A stretch of 64,000 bases of DNA from Bacillus sp. RO2 (GCF_012911845.1 NZ_JAAXCU010000026.1:1-64000), one strand, 5' to 3'. Counted from the first letter of the stretch, positions 37,273 through 47,154 are shown. The notes: generated from the sequence alone by a model not told the origin. A program made the numbers and translations.

Positions 37273-38259
37273 ATGGACAAGCAGTTGTCATCGTCTGAAA
37301 TAGGTAATCTTTGGATGACGTTTCAACAAAAAACGATGCTGGCACGACTTTTAGAGCATTTTCTTGCGAACAAACAAAATGAAGAAGTTCACAATTTAGT
37401 ACAAACTTATTACGAACATGAAATAAATTTTATAAATGAACTAACAGAACTCTTTAAGCGAGAAAATATTGTGGTACCTGTAGGGTATGTCGAAAGTGAC
37501 GTAAAACCGTCAACGAAGCCATTGTATGACCAGTATTTTGATGCACTTTTCCTAAGAGTGATGATGAAATTAACAATTGGTTTTAACGCTTTGAATGTCA
37601 GCATGTCTTATCGACAAGACATCACCCAATTATATAAAAGATTTTTGGATGTATCGCAAAATACATATAACGACTCGACTCAATTCTTATTGAAAGATGG
37701 GGTTCTTACTCGTCCACCGATGATTCCGATGCCTGAAAAAGTGGAGTTTGTAAAAGGGGAAAGCTATATGACGGGCTTTAATATCTTCAGTGAAAAGAGA
37801 CCGTTAAATGCAATTGAACTTTCGCTTTTATATCAGGGTATTGAAACCAATGTACTGGGGTTTCAGTTGTTAAAAGGGTTTGAACAGGTTACCGAGGACA
37901 AAGAAGTGAAGAAATACTTTGAAAGAGGAAAAGATTTGGCGAAACAAATTATTGATACTTTCAGCGAAATACTTTTAAAAAGTGATATACAGCCCCCAAT
38001 AGTTGCTTGGGGTAATCCAACCTTGTCAACGGAATCGCCTTATTCTGAGAAGCTTATGATGTACCTGACGAACTTGCTCAGTAGCTTCGGGCTTACAAGT
38101 AATGCCCTTGGTACATCATTCAGTCTCCGTTCGGATTTACCGGCAAAGATGACATTGATTGCTAAAGACATTTTTGATTATGCAAAAGATGGAGGACAGT
38201 TAATGATTAAGAATGGCTGGATGGAAGAACCACCGCAGTCATTAAAAAGCACAAAATAA
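37273..38259 (+). CDS. DUF3231 family protein
   Basis: 328-residue, mostly helical soluble protein built from two similar halves (about 1-165 and 170-328). Each half begins with an helix-rich segment like IGNLWMTFQQKTMLARLLEHF and LSLLYQGIETNVLGFQLLKGF and contains a Pro-rich loop (VVPVGYVESDV and PPIVAWGNPTL). This matches the DUF3231 family of bacilli, whose function is unknown. GGGAGGGG precedes ATG 37273. Single-gene unit. Confidence 0.85.
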   Translation: MDKQLSSSEIGNLWMTFQQKTMLARLLEHFLANKQNEEVHNLVQTYYEHEINFINELTELFKRENIVVPVGYVESDVKPSTKPLYDQYFDALFLRVMMKLTIGFNALNVSMSYRQDITQLYKRFLDVSQNTYNDSTQFLLKDGVLTRPPMIPMPEKVEFVKGESYMTGFNIFSEKRPLNAIELSLLYQGIETNVLGFQLLKGFEQVTEDKEVKKYFERGKDLAKQIIDTFSEILLKSDIQPPIVAWGNPTLSTESPYSEKLMMYLTNLLSSFGLTSNALGTSFSLRSDLPAKMTLIAKDIFDYAKDGGQLMIKNGWMEEPPQSLKSTK

Positions 38260-38262
38260 AAA

Positions 38263-38295
38263 GACGAAGGCGTCCATATGCGGACGCCTTTCGTC
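38263..38295. terminator. Bidirectional terminator, DUF3231 / DUF779
   Basis: GACGAAGGCGTCC (38263-38275), loop ATATGC, GGACGCCTTTCGTC (38282-38295) with one bulged T. Lies between convergent genes. Confidence 0.85.
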
Positions 38296-38623
38296 ATTTT
38301 GGAAAAACTTTTGATCTAGTCAAAAAACGTACACCTTCTGGACCCTCCAAGGAAAACATTCCACCCCTTCCAGGAACGACATCAATAATGAGTTGGGTAT
38401 GTTTCCAATACTCATATTGCTTTTTATTCATATAGAAGGGAGCGCCGCCTATTTCCCCAAGAAGTACATCAGAATCGCCAATCAAAAAGTCTTCCTTTGG
38501 ATAGCACATTGGGGAACTGCCGTCGCAGCAACCCCCAGATTGATGGAATAGTACAGGTCCATGTTTGCCTACAAGCTTTTCAATTAATTCAAGGGCAGCT
38601 TCGGTAGCCAGTACTTTTTCCAT
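38294..38623 (-). CDS. DUF779 protein, partner of aldehyde dehydrogenase
   Basis: 109-residue DUF779 protein: LIEKLVGKHGPVLFHQSGGCCDGSSPMCYP, with a vicinal Cys-Cys and a third Cys that could bind metal or act in redox, and FYMNKKQYEYWKHTQLIIDVVPGRGG. Genes of this family are commonly found beside acetaldehyde-type aldehyde dehydrogenases, as here, where only one base separates the two. Its role is unknown; an accessory or regulatory function for the dehydrogenase is inferred from context. Confidence 0.85.
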   Translation of the reverse strand: MEKVLATEAALELIEKLVGKHGPVLFHQSGGCCDGSSPMCYPKEDFLIGDSDVLLGEIGGAPFYMNKKQYEYWKHTQLIIDVVPGRGGMFSLEGPEGVRFLTRSKVFPK

Positions 38624-38624
38624 C

Positions 38625-40145
38625 TTAAAAGAATCCTAATTTTTTCGGACTGTAGCTTACTAAAAGATTCTTCGTCTGCTGGTAGTGGGATAGCATCATT
38701 TTATGGTTTTCACGGCCGATTCCACTCATTTTATATCCACCAAATGCCGCATTGGCAGGGTATGCGTGGTAGCAGTTTGTCCATACGCGACCGGCTTCAA
38801 TTTGGCGGCCGAAACGATATGCAGTGTTTACGTCTCTTGTCCAAATTCCTGCACCAAGTCCATAAAGAGTGTTATTTGCAATTTCCAATGCTTCTTCAGC
38901 GGTTTTAAAGGTGGTGACAGATACAACAGGACCAAAGATTTCTTCCTGGAAAATTCTCATTTTGTTATCACCTTTAAAAACAGTTGGTTTTACATAATAA
39001 CCATTTGCTAGGTCGCCTTCAAGCATATTTCGTTCTCCGCCTGCAAGTAGTTCGGCACCTTCTTCTTTCCCAATTTCGAGATAAGAAAGGATTTTTTCTA
39101 ACTGCTCAGAAGAGGCTTGTGCTCCTATCATCGTCTCCGTATCAAGTGGATTACCTTGTTTGATTTGAGAAACCCGTTCAAGTGCACGCTCCATAAACTT
39201 ATCATAAATTGATTCATGAATGAGGGCACGGGAAGGGCATGTACATACTTCTCCTTGGTTAAGTGCAAACATAACAAAGCCTTCCACTGCTTTATCAAAG
39301 AAATCATCATCATGAGCCAACACGTCTTCAAAGAAAATGTTCGGGGATTTCCCACCTAGCTCAAGCGTTACCGGAATGATGTTTTGAGAAGCATATTGCA
39401 TGATAAGACGTCCTGTTGTCGTTTCTCCTGTAAAAGCAATTTTTGCTATTCTGTCACTGGATGCTAATGGTTTCCCAGCTTCCACACCAAATCCATTGAC
39501 GATGTTTAACACACCAGGAGGTAAAAGGTCTGAAATTAGTTCAGTTAAAACCATGATGGAAGCAGGTGTCTGCTCAGCAGGTTTTAATACTACACAGTTA
39601 CCTGCAGCCAAGGCAGGAGCAAGCTTCCAAGTGGCCATCAATAAAGGAAAATTCCATGGGATAATTTGACCGACCACCCCTAATGGTTCATGGAAGTGGT
39701 AAGCGATTGTATCATTATCGATTTCTCCAAGCGAGCCTTCTTGAGCTCTAATACAACCTGCAAAATATCTAAAGTGATCAACCGCAAGAGGGAGATCAGC
39801 TGCCATCGTCTCTCGAACCGGCTTTCCGTTCTCCCATGTTTCCGCAACTGCTAGCATCTCCAAGTTTTCTTCCATGCGATCTGCAATTTTATTAAGAATG
39901 TTGGCTCTTTCAGCTACCGAGGTTTGACCCCAAGCTGATTTTGCTTTATGTGCGGCATCCAATGCCAATTCAATGTCTTCTGCAGTGGAACGGGCAACTT
40001 CACAAAAGACCTGACCTGTAACGGGAGTGACATTTTCAAAATATTCACCTTTAACTGGAGCGACCCATTCGCCACCAATATAGTTGTCATACCGGTTTTT
40101 AAAAGAAACTTTTGAATCTTTCTCACCTGGATTAGCATAAATCAT
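38625..40145 (-). CDS. NAD-dependent aldehyde dehydrogenase (acetaldehyde type)
   Basis: 506 residues of the AldA/ExaC-like aldehyde dehydrogenase group: start [20 protein letters not shown], cofactor motif [22 protein letters not shown], catalytic Glu in [14 protein letters not shown], catalytic Cys in GEVCTCPSR. Enzymes of this type oxidise acetaldehyde and similar short aldehydes. ATG 40145 is preferred because GAGGAGG lies nine bases upstream, and the six-residue extension to 40163 has none. A cre-like site sits 53 bp upstream of the start, which suggests carbon catabolite control by CcpA. Confidence 0.87.
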   Translation of the reverse strand: MIYANPGEKDSKVSFKNRYDNYIGGEWVAPVKGEYFENVTPVTGQVFCEVARSTAEDIELALDAAHKAKSAWGQTSVAERANILNKIADRMEENLEMLAVAETWENGKPVRETMAADLPLAVDHFRYFAGCIRAQEGSLGEIDNDTIAYHFHEPLGVVGQIIPWNFPLLMATWKLAPALAAGNCVVLKPAEQTPASIMVLTELISDLLPPGVLNIVNGFGVEAGKPLASSDRIAKIAFTGETTTGRLIMQYASQNIIPVTLELGGKSPNIFFEDVLAHDDDFFDKAVEGFVMFALNQGEVCTCPSRALIHESIYDKFMERALERVSQIKQGNPLDTETMIGAQASSEQLEKILSYLEIGKEEGAELLAGGERNMLEGDLANGYYVKPTVFKGDNKMRIFQEEIFGPVVSVTTFKTAEEALEIANNTLYGLGAGIWTRDVNTAYRFGRQIEAGRVWTNCYHAYPANAAFGGYKMSGIGRENHKMMLSHYQQTKNLLVSYSPKKLGFF

Positions 40146-40197
40146 TTGAAAATTCCTCCTCATAATAGATTAATAGGTTGTGAACTAGACTTATTTA

Positions 40198-40211
40198 TGT
40201 AAGCGTATTCA
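40198..40211 (-). promoter_or_regulatory. cre-like CcpA operator upstream of the aldehyde dehydrogenase
   Basis: TGTAAGCGTATTCA matches the consensus TGWAARCGYTWNCW at 13 of 14 positions. A second inverted repeat, AGGTT-AGAC-AACCT (40230-40243), lies 19 bp away. The remainder of the 303-bp divergent gap 40146-40448 shows TATAAT at about 40246-40253 on plus but no convincing -35. Confidence 0.6.
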
Positions 40212-40448
40212 AAAGAATAAAAAAAAGAGAGGTTAGACAACCTATTGTATAATGAATTTTAAACATTCTGATAATAAAATGCAAGAGAAAAGGTTTTTCC
40301 AGCCAACAATGATGGTCAGGCTCTATTTCACTTTGGTTGCAGGTCATCCATCATTCAGTTAAAATGATATGGAAACTTAAAATACTCCTTCATTTACCTA
40401 TCCCCAATTACCTTCTAAACCTTTTCCCATTTAAAAACGAGGTGTACT

Positions 40449-42593
40449 ATGTACGAACAAGGAAAAATTATTTTAAAAAAATACTTTGGTTATGAAGATT
40501 TTAGGCCTGGCCAGAAAAAAATTGTTGAAAGTATTGTAAACAAGTCAAATACATTAGGAGTCATGCCCACAGGAGGCGGGAAGTCCATTTGTTATCAAGT
40601 GCCAGCACTGTTGGAAAGTGGACTGACTATTGTTATCTCACCTTTAATTTCTTTAATGAAAGATCAAGTGGATTCCTTGATTAATATTGGGGTAGAGGCA
40701 ACCTATATTAATAGTTCATTGAACGCTGGAGAAATAAGAGAAAGAGTTCAAAAGGTGGAACAAGGGCAAATTAAACTGTTATACCTTGCACCAGAAAGAC
40801 TGGATTCTTACGATTTCCAATCTATCTTATCTCATGTTGAGGTTTCAATCGTTGCAATTGATGAAGCACATTGTATGTCCCAATGGGGGCATGATTTTAG
40901 GCCAAGTTATCGTGAAGTGGGTACCTTTATTAAAAGGATACCAGGAAACCCAGTCATAACTGCGTTTACAGCAACTGCAACAGAACAAGTTATCGAAGAC
41001 ATCCAAACGATGCTTGGAATAACAACAAATCATACATATGTAACCGGTTTTTCACGAGATAACCTGACATTTTCCGTTTTGAGAGGACAAAATAAGGACA
41101 CTTTTTTGGAAAAATTCCTAAAAGCGAACAAGGGAGAATCGGGGATAATCTATGCAACTACCAGAAAAGAGGTAGATCAAATTTTTTCTTCATTCACCAA
41201 AAAGGGTTACAAAATTGGCAAGTATCATGCAGGACTATCTGAAGAAGAAAGAAAGGATTATCAAGATGACTTTCTCCATGATCGACTCAAACTGATGGTT
41301 GCCACTAATGCATTTGGGATGGGAATCGATAAGTCTAATGTTCGATTTGTCATTCATTACAACATGCCGAAAAATGTTGAATCTTACTATCAAGAGGCTG
41401 GAAGGGCAGGAAGGGATGGAGAGGAAAGCGAATGCATCCTCTTGTTTAATGCGAGGGATATACAAATTCAGAAGTTTCTGATTGAGGAAAGTATTCGCTC
41501 ACCAGAACGCAAAATGCAAGAATATAAGAAACTTCAAGCAATGATGGATTACTGTTATACCCAACGTTGCCTGCAATGTTATATCGTACAATACTTCGGT
41601 GAAGATTCAGAACAAGTTTGCGGTAAATGCAGTAATTGTTCCACCGATTTCGTAGAGCAAGATATTACCCTAGAGGCACAGAAGATATTTAGTTGCGTCC
41701 ATAGAATGAACGAAAGATTTGGAGCACTTCTTGTAGCAAAAGTTTTAAAGGGGTCAAAAGATAAGCGTATACAGCAATTCCGCTTTGATAGCTTGCCAAC
41801 TTACGGGTTAATGAATTCCTATACGGAAAAACAATTGGTCGATCTGATCAATATACTGATTGCAGAAGGTTACTTAATACTGACGGAGGGGCAATATCCA
41901 GTCGTAAGATTAGGTGCGCGCGCCGTTCCAGTTCTAAAAGGGCAGGAAAAGGTACTCTTTAAAGTGAAAGAGCAAGTGAGAGCTGTCGTTGAGGACAATG
42001 AATTGTTTGATAGGTTGAGAGAGTTACGTAGAAACTTATCAAAAGAAGAGGGGGTACCTCCCTATGTTATTTTTTCCGATAGCACTTTAAGAGAAATGTG
42101 TGAGGTCCTTCCAAGAGATGAAACGGCCATGCTAGAAATCAAAGGGGTAGGATCGTTAAAGTTTGAGAAGTATGGGACTTTATTTTTGAGTGAGATAGGT
42201 GAGTTTGTTGGTAGTGAAACCTCTGCTAAATTAAATACATCCACTAAAAAAGATTCTATTAAGCCTAACAAGCCCTCTATTCCAATGAACCTAGGAGAAT
42301 CCAGTCATATGTTTACTTATAGGCTTCTGCAAGAAGGCCTGACTTTTAAAGAAATAGCCAAGGAACGGGGTATGAGTCTAATCACAGTTCAAAACCATCT
42401 TTTTAAATGTGCAAGTGATGAGGGTATGGAGGTTGATTGGGATTCTTTTATTCCAGAGGAGTTTGAGGAGGAAATAATTAGAGTTATTGAGGAAGTTGGA
42501 ACTGAAAAACTGAAGCCCATCAAGGAGAATTTACCTGATGCGGTTGATTATTTAGCAATAAAAGCGGTAATGGCCAAGCATGACATAATATAA
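40449..42593 (+). CDS. recQ: ATP-dependent DNA helicase RecQ
   Basis: 714-residue superfamily 2 helicase for DNA repair and fork restart. Order of parts: helicase core with Walker A MPTGGGKS, DEAH box IDEAHCMSQWGHDFR and motif VI QEAGRAGRDG; RecQ zinc site with Cys in YCYTQRCLQCYI and VCGKCSNC; winged helix; an HRDC domain near 515-590; and a C-terminal HTH-like domain (QEGLTFKEIAKERGMSLITVQNHL) followed by an acidic tail. The extra C-terminus makes it longer than typical 590-610 residue RecQ proteins and is found in several Bacillus homologues. ATG 40449 follows GAGGTG. Confidence 0.93.
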   Translation: MYEQGKIILKKYFGYEDFRPGQKKIVESIVNKSNTLGVMPTGGGKSICYQVPALLESGLTIVISPLISLMKDQVDSLINIGVEATYINSSLNAGEIRERVQKVEQGQIKLLYLAPERLDSYDFQSILSHVEVSIVAIDEAHCMSQWGHDFRPSYREVGTFIKRIPGNPVITAFTATATEQVIEDIQTMLGITTNHTYVTGFSRDNLTFSVLRGQNKDTFLEKFLKANKGESGIIYATTRKEVDQIFSSFTKKGYKIGKYHAGLSEEERKDYQDDFLHDRLKLMVATNAFGMGIDKSNVRFVIHYNMPKNVESYYQEAGRAGRDGEESECILLFNARDIQIQKFLIEESIRSPERKMQEYKKLQAMMDYCYTQRCLQCYIVQYFGEDSEQVCGKCSNCSTDFVEQDITLEAQKIFSCVHRMNERFGALLVAKVLKGSKDKRIQQFRFDSLPTYGLMNSYTEKQLVDLINILIAEGYLILTEGQYPVVRLGARAVPVLKGQEKVLFKVKEQVRAVVEDNELFDRLRELRRNLSKEEGVPPYVIFSDSTLREMCEVLPRDETAMLEIKGVGSLKFEKYGTLFLSEIGEFVGSETSAKLNTSTKKDSIKPNKPSIPMNLGESSHMFTYRLLQEGLTFKEIAKERGMSLITVQNHLFKCASDEGMEVDWDSFIPEEFEEEIIRVIEEVGTEKLKPIKENLPDAVDYLAIKAVMAKHDII

Positions 42594-42659
42594 TGTTTAG
42601 TTTTTCTCTTGTCGGGAATATCATGGTTATAGATAAATCCATTAAACAGGAGGCGTAAT

Positions 42660-42932
42660 ATGATGAATGCTCGTGGAGTGAAGAAACCTTTAATCGTGGC
42701 AGGAGCTGCAAGCCTCACCGGTGCAGGACTATTAGTTTATAAACCGTATAGAGAGAAGATTGTGCAATACTCTAAAAAAGTTAAAAATAAATTAGTACCT
42801 TTAAAATTCAGAAAGACCGACTTACCAATTGAAAAGGCAGGGAACCCAGACCCTGAAGATATTCAAGATAATAGCATGGTCAGTGAGGGAGCCCAATATT
42901 CAGTAGAGTATTATAATAAGAAAATGCAATAA
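42660..42932 (+). CDS. Hypothetical small membrane-anchored protein, 90 aa
   Basis: No family recognised. 90 residues: a hydrophobic glycine/alanine-rich segment (10-27, PLIVAGAASLTGAGLLVY), then a basic stretch with many lysines (YREKIVQYSKKVKNKLVPLKFRK) and an acidic/Asn tail. It resembles YtxH-type small membrane proteins in layout only. AGGAGG lies upstream of ATG 42660 (ATG 42663 is equally good). 66 bp downstream of recQ, possibly cotranscribed. Confidence 0.7.
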   Translation: MMNARGVKKPLIVAGAASLTGAGLLVYKPYREKIVQYSKKVKNKLVPLKFRKTDLPIEKAGNPDPEDIQDNSMVSEGAQYSVEYYNKKMQ

Positions 42933-42933
42933 C

Positions 42934-42966
42934 AAAAGGCGTTCGGTGCAATCCGAACGCCTTTTT
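42934..42966. terminator. Bidirectional terminator after the 90-aa gene
   Basis: AAAAGGCGTTCGG (42934-42946), loop TGCAAT, CCGAACGCCTTTTT (42953-42966); convergent genes on both sides. Confidence 0.93.
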
Positions 42967-42973
42967 ATACAAT

Positions 42974-44530
42974 TTAAACAAAGAAGATAGCGTAAGCTAC
43001 ACCAATAACACCTATTAACGCTAAGGTATACACAGGTTTTATTGGCATTTCACCATTGTTCTCCATAGCTTTCCCGAACATGAAGAATACAAGTGGATGA
43101 ACTAGGAATGGCATAGAGAAGATGAAAGGAATTAAAGCGGCAGCATCAGCTCCAAACATCTCTCCTTGTATTGCGGCAAACAATCCAAAATGTGAAATGG
43201 CTGAAGATTGTGCCATGGCAGCATAGTCAATAGACATGGTACTTAGGCTCAATAAAGCCAATCCACCAAAAACTGCACACATTTGCCAACCAAATGAGAA
43301 CTGCATTAATGCCTTTACTTCTTTTTTGTCTTCTCCATTAGCTTTTCTTAAGTTAACCAATGCGAGAATAGTCAATCCTAATCCAAGAGCTACAATTACC
43401 ATGGAGGGCAATACCCAAAGGCTACCTCTCTCAGCACTTATTGCAAGTACGGAGAAAACAAAAATATGACCGAAAAACGGAATGTTAATCATAATTGGAG
43501 CACGTTGTGCAGCAGTTTTCCCGAAGTCTCCAGCTGTACATGCGCCAGTTAATCCTGAATGTGATAAAGAACCAGCCATACCAGGTGCAAGGTTTCTTGT
43601 GTTGGTGTTCTTTGCAAAAAACATGATTAATGCAATTCCACCAAACATCCAAAACAATTGCCCAAAGAATCCATAGGCCAATACCGCATTCATGCCATCA
43701 ATGGCAAAGGCGTCCCCAATTCGAGATCCACCTACTAAAAAGTTGGCAGCTAATACAACCGGGATACCTGCAACTAATAATGCTCGAATGGTCGGTCCAA
43801 AACTCCAATTATAGAAAACAGCTCCTAAAGCAGCCGCAATCATCATCGCAAAGAAAATTTGAGGCAATGCAATCAACGGCTTTATCCACATCGCGATATG
43901 ATAAGAAACCACAAGTAACAGGATAATTGCTAATGTTTCAACAATCCCTTTTTTCATGTATTGTTTCTTATTCTGAAGCTTAGCTTTGTTATCAATAAAA
44001 AGAATGGATCCGATAATACCAATGTAAGCAATCAACGGATAAACATTATCAAAACTTTGAGTACCATCTGAAAGGATCATCCGAGTGATTCCTTCTAGTC
44101 CAAATAATAGGAAGAATGCACGGACGATAAAGAAAAACTGTGTTCGTGAAGTTCCAAGAAAAGATTCTTCATCAGAAGGTACAACACTGTCCTCCACATC
44201 CAAGTCTTTGTTACCTAAAATCTTTCGTAGTTCCTGACCACCCACAAAAAAGGATACGGTCAATGCAATAATAGTTGTTCTTGCCATAAGGTCAACAAAG
44301 GGGTACTCTACTAATCCTGGAGTTGCAACCCCTGTATCTACAAGTAAGTAGCCCATACCCAGTCCAAGGATTACGATAATAAGGATCGGGGAAAATCTTG
44401 TACCTGCTACAACCATCCTTGATACCAACACTATAGGTATAAGGAAGAAAAGTATCAGCCAAAACTGATTGATCAATTCTATATTTGAAAATTGTTCTAC
44501 CATCTTTCTGATCAGACTCCTATCGTTCAT
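42974..44530 (-). CDS. Polytopic membrane protein, probable transporter
   Basis: I do not recognise the family. 518 residues with about 13-15 hydrophobic helices and a short acidic soluble loop near 115-135 (GNKDLDVEDSVVPSDEES). Two halves appear related in layout, each with a glycine-rich broken helix: FFVGGQELRKILG and later GAVFYNWSFGP, NFLVGGSRIGDAF. Such broken-helix segments occur in secondary transporters of GltS and related folds, so a carrier for an organic anion is possible (inference). No clear RBS precedes ATG 44530; a start at 44503 is an alternative. Not in an operon. Confidence 0.7.
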   Translation of the reverse strand: MNDRSLIRKMVEQFSNIELINQFWLILFFLIPIVLVSRMVVAGTRFSPILIIVILGLGMGYLLVDTGVATPGLVEYPFVDLMARTTIIALTVSFFVGGQELRKILGNKDLDVEDSVVPSDEESFLGTSRTQFFFIVRAFFLLFGLEGITRMILSDGTQSFDNVYPLIAYIGIIGSILFIDNKAKLQNKKQYMKKGIVETLAIILLLVVSYHIAMWIKPLIALPQIFFAMMIAAALGAVFYNWSFGPTIRALLVAGIPVVLAANFLVGGSRIGDAFAIDGMNAVLAYGFFGQLFWMFGGIALIMFFAKNTNTRNLAPGMAGSLSHSGLTGACTAGDFGKTAAQRAPIMINIPFFGHIFVFSVLAISAERGSLWVLPSMVIVALGLGLTILALVNLRKANGEDKKEVKALMQFSFGWQMCAVFGGLALLSLSTMSIDYAAMAQSSAISHFGLFAAIQGEMFGADAAALIPFIFSMPFLVHPLVFFMFGKAMENNGEMPIKPVYTLALIGVIGVAYAIFFV

Positions 44531-44676
44531 TTATTCACAAAGAATTATCGTACAATACTCTATGAAAAGTGTAAATCATTGTAAACGCCATCATTAAAAT
44601 GTTTAACTATTGAAATAATAAGTGGTGCTTTATAATTTTATTATGTAAACTATTAATAGGTAAATGAGCGTTGTTA

Positions 44677-44705
44677 TTGTAACAATAAGATAGTTAGTGT
44701 AAAAT
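44677..44705 (+). promoter_or_regulatory. Sigma-A promoter for msrA
   Basis: TTGTAA (44677-44682), 17-bp spacer, TAAAAT (44700-44705), 37 bp ahead of the msrA start. Confidence 0.6.
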
Positions 44706-44741
44706 TCCATCAAACACATATAAAACAGGAGGAAACAACAT

Positions 44742-45287
44742 ATGACAACGAACAAAACGGAATTAGCTACCTTTGCCGGAGGTTGCTTTTGGTGTATGGT
44801 AAAACCTTTTGATGAGTTACCTGGAATTGAGAACGTAGTTTCCGGTTATACAGGAGGTAGCGTCGCCAATCCTACATATGAAGAAATAAAAAAAGGAAAT
44901 ACAGGTCATTACGAAGCTGTCCAAATAGAATTTAATCCAGATATCTTTCCATACGAAAATTTATTGGAATTGTATTGGCCACAAATAGACCCTACAGATG
45001 ATGAAGGTCAATTTTTTGATAGAGGAAGTCAGTATCGTACAGCAATCTTTTATCATAATGAAAAACAGCTAAAACTTGCAGAGAAAACAAAAAATGATTT
45101 AGAAACAAGCGGAAGATATAAAAAACCAATTGTAACTGGGATTAAACCAGCTACGCCATTCTATGTAGCAGAAGAATATCATCAGAAATTTTATAAGAAA
45201 AATCCTGAAAAATATAAACAAGAACGTGAAGAATCAGGTAGAGATGCTCATATAAAAGAGCATTGGGGTGAAGAATATACAAAGTAA
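44742..45287 (+). CDS. msrA: Peptide methionine sulfoxide reductase MsrA
   Basis: 181-residue thioredoxin-dependent repair enzyme for methionine-S-sulfoxide. The active site GGCFWC gives catalytic Cys15; the Bacillus-type insertion-free body has SGYTGGSVANPTYEEI and YEAVQIEFNP. No MsrB domain is fused. The C-terminal region SGRDAHIKEHWGEEY is the usual Bacillus ending. AGGAGG lies upstream of ATG 44742. The DHH protein gene follows after 48 bp with no terminator between. Confidence 0.95.
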   Translation: MTTNKTELATFAGGCFWCMVKPFDELPGIENVVSGYTGGSVANPTYEEIKKGNTGHYEAVQIEFNPDIFPYENLLELYWPQIDPTDDEGQFFDRGSQYRTAIFYHNEKQLKLAEKTKNDLETSGRYKKPIVTGIKPATPFYVAEEYHQKFYKKNPEKYKQEREESGRDAHIKEHWGEEYTK

Positions 45288-45335
45288 GTGAGGGTGTGAA
45301 AGACTTACCCACCAAGAAGAAAAGGGGGACTACCA

Positions 45336-46526
45336 TTGATTCATCTTTTTACACACAATGATTTAGACGGGGTAGGCTGCGGGATTTTAGCCAAGCTTGC
45401 GTTTGATGAGAAGGTAAAGGTTCATTATAATTCAGTCGGCAGTTTAAATTATCAGGTTGCGGAATTTATGGAAGAAGCAACTCCGCGCCATCAAATATAC
45501 ATAACTGATTTATCGGTCAATGAAGAGAACGCCAAAAAGCTCGATCAGTTTGCAAAACAACAAGAAGGCTTTGTTCAGTTTATCGATCATCATAAGACTG
45601 CCATTCATCTAAATGAATATAGCTGGGCTTCTGTTACTGTCGAATATGAGGATGGCAGACTGACAAGTGCCACTTCTTTATTTTATGAATATCTGTTAGA
45701 AAAAGGTTTCATAGCCCAGTCTGAACTATTAGATGAAGTAGTGGAATTAATACGACAATATGATACGTGGGAATGGGATCGAAATAAGAATACAAAGGCA
45801 AAAAGATTAAACGATCTTTTGTATATGATTTCCATTGAAGACTTTGAAGAGAGAATGCTTCAGAAGTTAAAAAGTACAGCCCAGTTCGATTTCGATGACT
45901 TTGAAACACAAATTCTAGATATGGAAGAACAAAAGCTAGAAAGATATTTGCGTAAAAAACGAAGAGAAATTGTTCAAAAGCCTGTCGATGACAAGTGGGT
46001 AGGAATTGTTCACGCTGAATCTTTTCTATCAGAACTTGGAAATGTTTTGGGGAAGGAAAACCCCCATTTGGACTATATAGCAATGATAAATATGGGAAGC
46101 AAGCGGATTAGCTTACGCACCATACATGATGATGTGGATGTTTCACAAGTGGCAGGGAAATTTGATGGAGGTGGCCATGCGAAAGCTTCTGGTTGCAGTT
46201 TAACTGAACAAGCGTACAAGCTTTTTGTAGCGGAGGCATTCCCGTTAGATTCTCTAAAACAAGACGCTCGCCACAACGTTTTTAATGTTAAAGAGTCATC
46301 TAATGGCGTATTGTATGATTCAAAGGAAAAAGGATCATTGTTTCTATTACCGAAAGAAGACGGCACATGGAAGGTGGAAAACAAGGAAAAGTTTCTGGAT
46401 ACTTCCTTTTCTTCTTTTCAAGAAGCGGAAACGTTTATTAAAAGGAAGTATGCAGCATGGTTGGTGAAAGACGAGGAATATGTCAATTTCCTAGTTGAAA
46501 ACATAAGAAGGTTAAAGGCAAACTAA
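45336..46526 (+). CDS. nrnB: DHH family phosphoesterase, NrnB-like
   Basis: 396 residues. N-terminal DHH domain with THNDLDGVGCG, YITDLSVN and the signature IDHHKT; C-terminal DHHA1 domain with GKFDGGGHAKASG. Such proteins are Mn-dependent phosphodiesterases. Length and the start MIHLFTHNDLDGVGCG resemble B. subtilis NrnB (YngD), which degrades short RNAs; this identification is from memory. TTG 45336 is chosen because GGGGG lies seven bases upstream. Expected to be cytoplasmic. Confidence 0.83.
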   Translation: MIHLFTHNDLDGVGCGILAKLAFDEKVKVHYNSVGSLNYQVAEFMEEATPRHQIYITDLSVNEENAKKLDQFAKQQEGFVQFIDHHKTAIHLNEYSWASVTVEYEDGRLTSATSLFYEYLLEKGFIAQSELLDEVVELIRQYDTWEWDRNKNTKAKRLNDLLYMISIEDFEERMLQKLKSTAQFDFDDFETQILDMEEQKLERYLRKKRREIVQKPVDDKWVGIVHAESFLSELGNVLGKENPHLDYIAMINMGSKRISLRTIHDDVDVSQVAGKFDGGGHAKASGCSLTEQAYKLFVAEAFPLDSLKQDARHNVFNVKESSNGVLYDSKEKGSLFLLPKEDGTWKVENKEKFLDTSFSSFQEAETFIKRKYAAWLVKDEEYVNFLVENIRRLKAN

Positions 46527-46552
46527 AGGTAAGCTATGGGGAGAGATAGGTT

Positions 46553-46945
46553 ATGGCAATTAAAAGATTAGAACATGTTGGAATCATGGTTAAAGATATT
46601 CAGACATCCATAGAGTTTTATACAAACGTGGTCGGATTTTCATTAAAGGGGCAGATAGATCATCCAAATGGTGAGATAAAGCTTGCATTTCTAGGGTTTA
46701 ATGAAAGTGAAGAAACGGAATTAGAGCTGATCCAAGGCTACAATGACAATCTACCTGTAGAAGGTAAAGTTCACCATATAGCATTAACGGTAGATGATGT
46801 AGAGGCAGAACATGATAGGTTGAAAAGTTTGGGAGTCACTTTTATTGAACAGGAAATCACCACGTTGCCAAATGGAGCAAGATATATCTTTTTTGCAGGT
46901 CCAGACGGTGAATGGATTGAATTGTTTGAAACACCGGTAAAATAA
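46553..46945 (+). CDS. VOC (glyoxalase) family protein
   Basis: 130-residue single VOC module: HVGIMVKDIQTSIEFYTNVVGF and VHHIALTVDDVEAEHDRLKSLGV, with His, Glu and His residues (HVG, ELELIQ, HHIA, EWIELF) that suit a divalent metal site. Close to lactoylglutathione lyase and methylmalonyl-CoA epimerase-like VOC enzymes; the sequence does not decide between them. It starts 26 bp after nrnB with GGGAGAG as RBS, so it probably shares that transcript, and is followed by a strong terminator. Confidence 0.82.
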   Translation: MAIKRLEHVGIMVKDIQTSIEFYTNVVGFSLKGQIDHPNGEIKLAFLGFNESEETELELIQGYNDNLPVEGKVHHIALTVDDVEAEHDRLKSLGVTFIEQEITTLPNGARYIFFAGPDGEWIELFETPVK

Positions 46946-46948
46946 AGA

Positions 46949-46984
46949 GAAGGCAGGGAGTAATTTCCCAGCCTTCTTTTTTTT
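46949..46984 (+). terminator. Intrinsic terminator after the VOC gene
   Basis: GAAGGCAGGGA (46949-46959), short loop, TCCCAGCCTTC (46966-46976) with one A-A mismatch, then eight Ts. Confidence 0.88.
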
Positions 46985-47007
46985 AAAAAGGAAAGTATAA
47001 AAACTAT

Positions 47008-47045
47008 TGATTTCCGTTCCAGCCGCTTCGCTTACCTGCGAGCTT
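47008..47045. repeat. Truncated inverted fragment of the dispersed repeat
   Basis: TTGATTTCCGTTCCAGCCGC and the following CTTCGCTTACCTGCG look like the reverse complement of one end of the dispersed element (compare GCGAAG and GGAAAGCG). The copy is cut short and lies 110 bp from full copy 3. Confidence 0.45.
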
Positions 47046-47154
47046 CTACGCGCCATTCACTCCAATCAACAAGGTGACTACGTTCAACTTAAGGTCAATA
47101 AATTTAACTAACCGAATTTGATAATTCAATAACGTTTATTTAACCTTTTTTCTA

